Assembly (NCBI GenBank): GCA_050084515.1
Contig: CM114272.1
Span: 30,442,001-30,506,000, forward strand
Reading direction: 5' to 3'
From: Blasia pusilla
Lineage: Eukaryota > Marchantiophyta > Marchantiopsida > Blasiales
Length of the DNA: 64,000 nucleotides
The position numbers and the translations under genes are program-made. Shown here one piece after another: positions 55,321 through 64,000 of this stretch. Numbering within the stretch: position 1 is the first letter of the stretch; every line of letters begins with the position of its first letter. The notes beneath the pieces are model-generated. The model searched no databases. It was not told the origin of the DNA and worked only from the letters and a program-made list of their open reading frames with translations.

Positions 55321-56530
55321 AAAGTGTCGTTTCGTGAAAGAAATTCTCCCATAATAATATAAAACTCCCAATGATGCTTCTCGCTGCATGTAACATTTAA
55401 ACTATTTTCTTGCCCATAATAATAAATATAAGATGCACGCTGTTTGGAATAAAAAGCTTTGAAGAGCTGTTGTAATAAAAAGGCATTCTCCATTTTCCAA
55501 GTTCCAACAGAGCGCGGCAAATGGAGCAAAATCGCAAATGGAGCAAAATGTAAAACCTTGATGCCATGGAAGGTATGTAATGTTCATCCTCCATATTCCA
55601 TGTGGATTAGAGAGTCTCGACGCTAAATAAAAATTAAGTGTTCCTCTTCTCAAAATGTGCATATTAGAAAGTGTCCAAACAAACCATGGTTACTAAGTTA
55701 TTGTCTTGAAATGTACTTTACAATTTGATCGTTGTTGGGATACTAGTAAGCCATTTGTAATGCCCTAATTCTACGAAGTGCTTCACTAGGATCTTCATGC
55801 TCATGAATAATTAATTTTTTGGATGCACAATTAGTGGAAAATAATAGGCAGCTAGTGGAAAGGCTACTTTAGTTTCCTCCAAGGATTGGGGGACTATTCC
55901 CCAAAGCCACACAATATATGGAGTGGTTAGGCCAAAACGCAATTATTATTTTGAGGAGTTATCTAGCATACTGGTCTCAGTAGTTCTTAAAGACATAACT
56001 CGGGAGATATCTATCTACCCTAGATAGGAGGGAGAGATCTGAGGGTGAGAAAACTATACCCGGAATCTTAGGAGAAAACGGTACTCCCAAGCCACACAAT
56101 CTATGGTATGGAGTGGCTAGACCAGCATGCAATTATGGTGCAACGATAATTGCGTTTAAAGAGGACTTATCTAATGGAAGGGTCTCTCTACAGTAGATAG
56201 GAGGGAGATATCCGAGGGTGCAAGTTAGTGGGAAGTAATAGAGGGTTGATATTCCCGGAGTGGAACTAGGTGGATATCCTCGGAAGTGGAAGTACCATAC
56301 TGACTTCTCTTGAACCGTGACTCTAAAACCTGAAACATACATACATAGACATGTCCATCAGGAGGACATGTCTACGGGTGTATTTATGTTTGTGGAGAAA
56401 ACCGTACAGCAAGAAGGAGGACCGTTGATGGGTAGTGATCTAGATTGGGAAGTAATAGCAATAGATAAGGACACTTTACGTTGATAGGCAGTTATCTAGA
56501 CTAGGAAGTAATACCCGTAGATAAGGAATA

Positions 56531-56575
56531 GGACACCTCACGGAGGAGCGTTGATAGGTCCTCCGTGAGGTGTCC
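56531..56575. repeat. perfect 17-bp-arm palindrome in S2
   Basis: GGACACCTCACGGAGGA, 11-base loop, TCCTCCGTGAGGTGTCC. S1 has only the first arm at the same place (about 15746-15790). Confidence 0.9.
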
Positions 56576-57136
56576 TCGGTGGTAGTGACTCAGACAAGGA
56601 AGTAATAGCCATAGGTGATCTAGACTGTGCAAGAGCGGGAAGTAGTAGCAATAAACAAGTGAAAGCGGAAGGTTAGTCTAAAGGTGAGGAAACCGTACTC
56701 AGTGGTACGGAGTCCTTACAATAACACGTAGATAGGAAAGGCTTTTTCATAATGAACCTAGACCAACCAATGAGCAATCCGTGCTCCTTAACTGTCAATG
56801 ATTAGTGAATGCTGTATACACTTCACTTTTTTCTTACTTTTGTGATACTATATTAGATGAGGACTCAGGTGCGTGTGACCCTAGATACGGAGTATGAATC
56901 TATGAATCCAAGGGAAGGTACTCCTCAAGTGCAAGTTATGACGTGCTTTTCGTGAAGTCCCATTATGAGATGATTTTTGTAAAGTCCCAGACATGGAGAA
57001 CTGATCCTCGGAAGTCCTACCAAGGGAACTCTTGAGCACTAGATACGGACTGAAGGATACTTCTCCATAATGGGACGTAGCTTTTAGGAACTTGAGGACG
57101 TGTTACTTAATTTATTTATTTTCTAGTAAGTTTACT

Positions 57137-57489
57137 CATTTGGGATTTCTGGTCTCCAAAATGTGGCTATCAGTAGCCAACTTAATTTTCTATCTCATTA
57201 TGTCTTGTGGACAATGTTCCTTCTCACTTGGGCAACTAGCTTCTTCCTACCTATGGCTAGGAGTAATTTCAGATTTGAGGAGGGGAGCCAATTGTGAGGG
57301 GGAATGAATTAATGTAGATAAAAGGGAAAGTTAAATAAAGTGAATACTAAAAAAACGGAGGGGAAATTTATGACCCTCTATTGAAGGGAAAGTAAGTGAG
57401 AATTAGAAACATGGGTGCATCACAGGGAGACAAAGTCAATGGAACTCGAGGACAAACTATATCCCTAGATGTAAGGTAAATCAAGGAAT
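57137..57489. repeat. S2 copy of the segment shared with element D
   Basis: Same content and limits as 16251-16602 in S1; aligns with 47009-47360. Confidence 0.7.
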
Positions 57490-59116
57490 CAGTTGTTTTC
57501 CTCTATGACATGAACTAGAGCTCGAACAAAGAGCTTAGCCTTTCTCCACTCTGAAATCCAAGATCAAGTTCTTGTTATGGAAAGACAGAAACTACAAATA
57601 GTACCGTAACCACCTCTGTAAAGGCTTCCAGAAAGTTTGATGCTATGGGAAACGTTTCTGAAATCCTTTCACGTCCCTTCGGAAATTCTTGACTGATGCT
57701 TCAGATCTAGAGAGTGTAGAGCATCCTCGCCTACTGAGGTCTAGAATGGAAAGCATATATGTGTCAAATGGGATTGGTCACAGGTAGACGTGACAATCAG
57801 ATCTCATGGTACATACAGAATGAATGATAGGAGGCATGCAGCTTACAGATCCAAATGTGCAAAAGTTCTTGAAGAAGATGGTGAAGCCACCGAGAGCTGA
57901 AACAAACGCGGAAGGAAGCAAAACCAGTCATTATGCTCACGCTACAAAACTTACCTTTGATGGTTCTGAGTGAAAGAAAATATTCTTGGAGTGGAGTGGA
58001 GTGGATGGAAACCAAACAAGGCAAGGTAAGTATTGCAGTGGGTTTCTCATTCTGATGAAGCCATTCCCACTTTGAGTTGTAGCGTTGTAGCTAAGCTACT
58101 CCATAATTATAAACCTAAACTTCATAAAGCTTTCGATGAATGCGTCGGGTAGCTACGCATCATAGTAATATCAAGATAGAACACTGAGGCGTCCAAAAAC
58201 CTGGACTAGTGTCATGGATCTGTCATCAAATCCTTGCAGAACATCACTTTGTTTTGGGATTCCAAACGTTTATGGAAATACCACAAGAGCTTGGGCACTG
58301 AATGCTGACTCAGATCGACTTTAGCAATCATTCTCCATCCTCGCAGCCGATCTCACTTACCTGTTGGAGTATTTACGTAATGCATGCAAAGGTTTCAAAC
58401 CGTTCTCTCCCCCTCTTCTGGTTGCTCCCCATCAACTCCCAGAGCTATTAATTTCACCATCGACATCATTCGGATCATTCGGATACCGTTAAAGAGGCAC
58501 AGCTGAAGAATAGCAGGAGTAGGGTAATGAGAGGAACTCGAGTGGAATTCACGTTGAGATCCAGAATCCGTGTATTCATGTCAGAGCTCAAAGTAAAAGT
58601 CAGATTAGACAACCCAGAAGTAGTTAGAAAGATATATAGAACATCCACTTGCGAAAGAGCTGGAACAGACAATCACAGGGAATTGTTTTTTTCAAAAATT
58701 TCTTTTTATATCGAAGTGAGTTCATTCCCGGGACCAACATTTTGTTCCATAGAGCGAATTGAGAAAATATTCAAAATCTTCAAGTCTGTACAATGATTTT
58801 GAAGTCAAGATCGAGTGAATGCTAGCTAACATCATGACCTGTGCCTAGGTGCCTGCAGCAAAGGCACTGGTGACTGTCCTGGATTCCTCAAGGCAAAACT
58901 GAAGTTCTAGCTAGAAACGAAAACTGAAGTCCTCATATCTGGACAACATTTAGTGAAGCTCAGCATCATATCATAGCTTTTTGTCTGGCCAGCAGCAAAG
59001 GGAGTGGTGGACCTGGAGATAAAGCAGCTGTGACCTCTGAAGAGCTAGCTGCCTGCCATCTAGCTAGCCCCACGAAAACTACATATTCAAATTTATACAA
59101 TGCTCGAGGTCTGGCG

Positions 59117-60737
59117 TCACATCATGTAGATAGCCTCCTGCCTTTCCTGCAGCGAAAGCAATGGTGCCTGGCCCGGATTCCTGATCAATGTGAAAAGAAT
59201 CCGCTCGGAGCCATCACGAGCGTTGTTCAAGTACCATGACTGCACTCTGTAAAGCCCGTCGTAGAAATAAATGCGCTGCGGTTCCGATTTCAGTTTAGGC
59301 TCCTCAGTCGAGTACTTGAGCTTGAAGCTCCTGACTATTCGGACATCCAAAACTTTTTTCAAAGCTGTTGAGAAGGCCTAGGTTGCCTCTCTTGAGCTCC
59401 CGGGGCCCTCGGAAACAACCCCCGGGCAGTTTTCCGACGTAGATCAGACTGTTGCCATCTTCGGAGTCAGCGTTTCCGGATGCCGAAGGAGTGGTCACTA
59501 TGCATCCCGCAACGCTGATGGGTTTGCCGGTCCTACTGTCTACTACGCCACTGTTAGCAGCACTGATGTAATCCACTCCTCCTTGAGCGAATCGGTGGAG
59601 GCCCAACATCAGCATCTCGGCGCGGTAATGGAAACAATCTCCCACGAGGATCCCCGGTATCTCCCCACAAACTCCGGCACTCCTCGTGTACCATCCTCGC
59701 TTCAAGAGGAGCTTGGCCGCTTTGAAGTCTGCCCTGTCACGTGGTTGTTTCATGCCCTCCATCAAAAGGATCTTCACGATTTCTTCGAACTTGGTAAGAA
59801 GCGCTTTCACTTTGGCTCGAGGATCCCCAGCCTCCAGAATCTGAACAGGAACAGGTTCTAAGCCGAACCGCAAGTCCGGTTCTCCCTCACGTGAGGCCTG
59901 TTCCTCATCATCTTCGTTGGAAGAGGAATCCCTGTCCTCATCGTTGTCATCTCCTGAGGACAAGGAAGAATCCGGTCCATCAGCGCGACGAGCAAGAACG
60001 CTGTCGTCCTCCAACGTGTTTCCGATTGACGGTGCATTCGGTGGGTACCAACCTATCGCTGGATCCTCATGAGAGGGCTCCCCTTCGACTGCAGTTGACA
60101 GAGCTGGAGTCAAAGCGCACGGCTGCTTCTTCCTTTTCCTTGTGCCTGCTTGAGCGTCAGTCGCATTTGGATCCTCTTCTTCTGCTGGAAGAACATACGC
60201 ATAGATGTCCAGACGACCTGAATCCCTCCCAACTGCATGAGTGATGGCGGAAGATTGAGAAGTAACATGAGCAATCTCCACTTCGTCCGATTGACAGGCA
60301 ACAGGAAAGTCCTCCACTCCGTCCTCTTCATTCGCAACATGAATAAGACCCTCCAAGTCGTCCAAATATGCTGGCACGGGGCTGAGAAGAATATCGAGGA
60401 GTGATGGCTCATTCATGTCGGCGGCATCATCTTGTGGTTCTAGAATTGGCACTCGTGCCGGTGAGAGTGCAACTGCTGCCGGGGAGACTTGTGCCAAGGT
60501 CTCTGAGACGCCAGGATCTGTCTGGTCGAAGAAGGGCACTCGCGGTGGGATGGCACGAGCAATTCGAATCGATCTGGGGCCCCTACTAGCTTCTCCAGCA
60601 GCTTCCGTGGAGCCGTCTGCGACCTCTGAAGCCTTGGACTCCTTCAGGCGAAGCGCACCGACAGTCTTCCTCCCTCCCGGAGGTGGACTTCTATCATTCC
60701 AACCTCCCGAATTAGGAGGAACGACTTTGGTTCTCAT
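59117..60737 (-). pseudogene. S2 SRA-domain (SUVH-like, SET-less) protein gene; one frameshift
   Basis: ATG at 60737 (MRTKVVPP) with context GAGACCATGAG; the frame is open to 59304. It then shifts at a six-T run on the plus strand (59354-59359; five T in S1 and five A on the sense strand in S3), and the remainder reads on in the next frame to a TGA at 59117. Content: acidic/NLS N terminus, helical segment (AKVKALLTKFEEIVKILLME), SRA with GILVGDCFHYRAEM, GLHRFAQGGVDY, SLIYVGKLPGG, KRGNLGLLNS, FYDGLYRVQSWY, LIRNPGQAPL. Correcting for the one homopolymer base, the frame would be about 540 codons. No SET domain. Least damaged full-length copy; a sequencing error could explain the shift. Confidence 0.85.
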
Positions 60738-60899
60738 GGTCTCCGCTCGCACCACAAGAAGGCAGAATAGAACGCTAGCGCTAGCAGTCCGCTCGGAGTG
60801 TGACTGACAGAGCTCGGGTTCTCCTCCTGATTTTCCTCTCACCACCAAGCGCTGCTGATCACGAGGTCGCTTCGAAACTCCCCTGCCCACAAATTAAAG

Positions 60900-61066
60900 C
60901 AATCCGAGAGGACGCCTAAGCAAGCTTTGCGACGAAAACGCTCCGCTCCCCTAGCAATCAGACCGGACGCCTAATCAAGCTTTGGAACGAAAACGCTCCT
61001 CCCCTAACAATCCAAGCGGACGCCTAAGCGAGCTTTGGAACGAAAACGCTCCGCTCCCCTAACAAT
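60900..61066. promoter_or_regulatory. three 55-bp tandem repeats upstream of the S2 SRA gene
   Basis: Same three units as 20000-20166 with only one or two changes, about 160-330 bases upstream of the inferred ATG. Confidence 0.6.
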
Positions 61067-63268
61067 CTTCCACACTCTTCCCTCCCTACTGGTGGAAGAT
61101 AAATCTGATTTAATTGACAACAGTACGAGCTATCCCCCGCAAGCGTGCCTCCTCTCGAGCTAGCTCGCCCGCTCGTCCGTCCTCTTCACCGGGGAAAGCA
61201 CTTTCGATCTAACAAAGTCTCCTTGCGAGCTTACCAAACCACCGGCCACAGCAGAGACGACCCTCCGACTCTCTCCACTCCGAACGTGCAAACGATTAGA
61301 AAGAAGGAAAGGAACGCTTCGGACTAACACGCTGAACCTGTTTCCGCTCGCAGAAATAGCTCTCCCCTCGCTGGTGTTCTTATGGCACCCCCACCATCGC
61401 TTCTTGGGGGTTTTGAGCTGGCGCTCTGGGCTTCAACGCACCCCTCTCCCCCTCTCTCTCGATCGTAAAACCTAGAGGCCCCCCTCTTTTCGGTGCCGCA
61501 TTAATTAGCGCTTGTGATTCCCCCTCCGCCGCCAACTCTTCTCACCGCTCCACGACATCCTCTCCCTCGCTTTTCAGCGTCACATTCAGCCCTGTCCGTG
61601 GTTTTCGGAGTCGCATTCATTCAGCATTTCAGTAATTTCATTGATTTTTTGTAGTTCACTTATTAGCGGCATTCGGAGAAAAACCTTACCATCTTTCATC
61701 CCAGAGAAATCTATTTATGTGACTGCGGAGAATATATATGGATTTGTTGTTGTATGTACATGTGAAATGATGTAAGACATGCTCCTCTAGCATGTTAAAT
61801 TTGATTTTTCCTCGGTAGATTTGATTCTTTATAGCTTTCATTCTTAATCAAATCTCGAGTGGGGTAAGATCCCTGGACCATTACAGAAAAACAGACTGGT
61901 ACAATAGCAAAATGCTAGTTTAAATTTGATTTTTCTTGGTGAGATTTGATTAATTATAGCTTTTTGAGACGTCGAATTCATTACGGGGAGACGTTTTAAT
62001 GGGGTCCAGGACTATTGCCTTCAAGTCGTCCAGGACCATTGTTTGGAGTAGAGCTTACAAGACAGGACTACATTACTAGAGTACAAGAAAATATTATGGT
62101 TTACAGGGAAAAATACATGTGTATGGTTGGGAGAGTAGGGACTACTATTTCTACAGGATACATATTCGTACTCTAGATAGTAGATATATAGCAGGCTTAC
62201 ATGTGGATCGTTGGGAGTAGGGACTACATACTTAGATAGGGCAGACTACAATTACGAAAAATAGACTAGTAGATAGTGCAGACAGACTAGCAAAATGGTA
62301 GTTTAAATTTGATTGTTTCTTGTGATTTGATTCATAGATTTTCTTAGACGTTCAATTCATTCTAAATTAAATCCGGAGGGGGTAAGATAAATCAGGAAGG
62401 TGGGATGTCGATTATGCATGTGGTGCATGGTTATAGATGGAGTTGAGGAGTAGAATTACGGGGATATACTCCTAAGTCTTGCAATGTGAACAATAGTTAA
62501 TGTATGAATTTGGATTCAGGGGAACATTATTTGGAGTAGAATGTAAGACTGAATTCCATTATTTATTTTATATATATGATGGTTACTGGGAAAATATATA
62601 GTAGGCCTCACATGTGGACTATAGTGAATGTATATATTATTTGGAGTCAAGTTTGTGAGACATCTTTGGGGTTAACAATAGTTAATAGTTATTTAGAGTA
62701 GAATTTACTAGACTGGACTTCATTAGATCAGTAGAATTTACGACAAACTAAGATTATGGCAGGTTTACTGGAAAAAATATTTAGTATGCCTTATATGCGC
62801 AGCATCCTCAATGTGTGTATTTGGAGTAGAAGACCATCATTTGATCATTTGGAGTCCAATTTGTGAAAAAGGGTCTACGACCTTGGACATATTTGTTGTA
62901 GTAAGTGGAACACTATTTGGAGTCCAAGATTCAAGTCATTTTATGTAGATTTAGTGAAAATCTATTATATGTGTACCATAACAGCTACGATGTAGAATTT
63001 ACTCATGGAAAATTTTTGGGAGTCCTATAGTGTATATTTAGTGTATATTTGGAGGCCAGGTGAGCTTTTAAAAACAATTGTACTATGGGTACCCCACATT
63101 AATGGACTCCCATATGGGTACCTAGTATCAATGGACTCTCACTACTAATCAAAACTAGAATGGGATCCATAACCTGACAATTCATCCACTTACACTATAT
63201 TTCTTAATTACCTAAATGTGATATAGATCTAAGAAATTAGAGAATAGAAGAAGTAGATTGCTAGTGGA

Positions 63269-64000
63269 TGAAGATTGAAGAAGAGAAACTATAAGATGGT
63301 CATATTCTTCATTAAATTTTAAAAAAAATGCTTGACCTATTTATCAGTGGATGACCGGATAGATCACTTCTCTTTCACTCATATGATAAATTCAGATTAT
63401 AAATGGATGAAATTTTAGAAGATAGTGTGTATTTGTGTATGGCTAGGAACTTTGGATGAGTGGATTCAGACTTGAGAAGGGAAGGAGACTTTATTGGAAT
63501 AATTTCAGAAGATAATGTGTGAAGGTAGATGGCTAGATTTGTTAATGAGTGAATTCCTACTTCATATGGGAGCGGGAAAATATTATTTTCAGCCTAAGTT
63601 ACAAGTGGAGAAAAATGGAAAACTTCAATGGAGGAGCTCAAATGAAATAAAAGAAATAAAATAGAACTTAGCTTAATTTGGGTATAGCTGGATGATTGAT
63701 TGAAGCGCCTCCCACTTCATTTACAGTTTGCAGCTCTGCCCACATTTAGAAAGCGGATATATGTTACCCGGTGAGTACTGACCTCGGGCGCTGAGGTGGC
63801 ACGAAAGGACATTGATGGCCCCACAGCCGCCGCCCTCCTCCTCCAATCCAACACCGCAGATTATCACCGCATGCACGTCAGCCGTCGTAACGGATCCTCA
63901 ATCGAAGACCCGTGAGGTGCCGCAAGGAGGCGGAGTCATTCAACTCGTATGTTTATTTATCATACCTATATATATCCCAGTCGCTCCGTGTCCGGCCATT
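63269..64000. repeat. dispersed repeat shared with 30257-31100, ending in P
   Basis: Aligns from GGATGAAGATTGAAGAAGAG to the window end. P begins near 63825 and carries CCTATATATATCCC near 63966, a TATA-like motif facing right. What it might drive lies outside the window. Confidence 0.65.

Larger units (their letters stand above)
54093..64000 (-). mobile_element. S-family repeat, copy S2 (longest copy; runs off the window)
   Basis: In order: palindrome (54093-54126), array T (54180-55320), flank (55735-56190), noncoding part with the GGAAGTAATAG repeats (56435-56660), LTR-like segment (57137-57489), SRA gene (minus, 59117-60737), 55-bp repeats (60900-61066), TTTGGAGT region (62040-63060), and the repeat matching 30257-31100 (63269-64000). 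It is at least 9.9 kb. The only recognised gene is SRA. Confidence 0.7.

Noticed and set aside
15358-63211. S1 and S2 as the two LTRs of one giant element
   Set aside because: Each is over 7 kb, each carries its own gene, and unrelated nested elements plus an inverted S copy lie between them.

Overview
This 64-kb window is eukaryotic nuclear DNA that is mostly transposable-element sequence. I read it as a streptophyte green lineage, most likely a charophyte alga. The reasons are Ty3/gypsy polyproteins with a C5-cytosine DNA methyltransferase (DNMT) placed between protease and reverse transcriptase, an arrangement I recall being reported from charophytes; a SUVH-type SRA (methylcytosine-reader) domain; a spliceable intron; and large, nested, decayed repeats. 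The species is an inference. I saw no rRNA, convincing tRNA, CRISPR or prokaryotic operon signal.

Layout. (1) 1-3144 (+): a two-exon gene whose 3' half resembles a permuted (beta-class) N4/N6 DNA methyltransferase. It has an in-frame TAG, one homopolymer frameshift and a 312-bp foldback repeat in its intron. (2) 3190-4310: a diverged tandem duplication. (3) 4985-15357: Ty3/gypsy sequence. A minus-strand integrase/PHD remnant comes first. Plus-strand element A (gag, protease, DNMT, RT) follows, and is split at 8106-12940 by nested minus-strand element B, an internally deleted copy with two 514-516-bp LTRs. (4) 15358-22833 (S1), 23925-28745 (S3, inverted), 31585-35665 (S4 and S5, back to back), 36680-37254 (S6) and 54093-64000 (S2): copies of a second repeat family, 'S', whose one recognisable gene encodes an acidic N-terminal region followed by an SRA domain without a SET domain. 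(5) 37255-45947: minus-strand Ty3 element C, the fullest copy, with an open DNMT reading frame of more than 450 codons. (6) 46986-52258: minus-strand Ty3 element D, decayed. (7) 52259-54092: simple and tandem repeats.

How the parts relate. Three epigenetic modules recur in mobile or repeated DNA here: a C5-DNMT (writer) inside the Ty3 polyprotein, a C4HC3 PHD finger (histone-tail reader type) at the integrase C terminus, and an SRA domain (methyl-DNA reader type) in the S family. A beta-class methyltransferase-like gene sits beside them. Nearly every copy is damaged by stops, frameshifts or deletions. The best preserved coding segments are the DNMT of element C, the PHD fingers at 5317-5601 and 9057-9350, and the SRA domain at about 24900-25410. 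All alignments between copies were made by eye, so boundaries are good to roughly 10-50 bases unless an exact motif is given.
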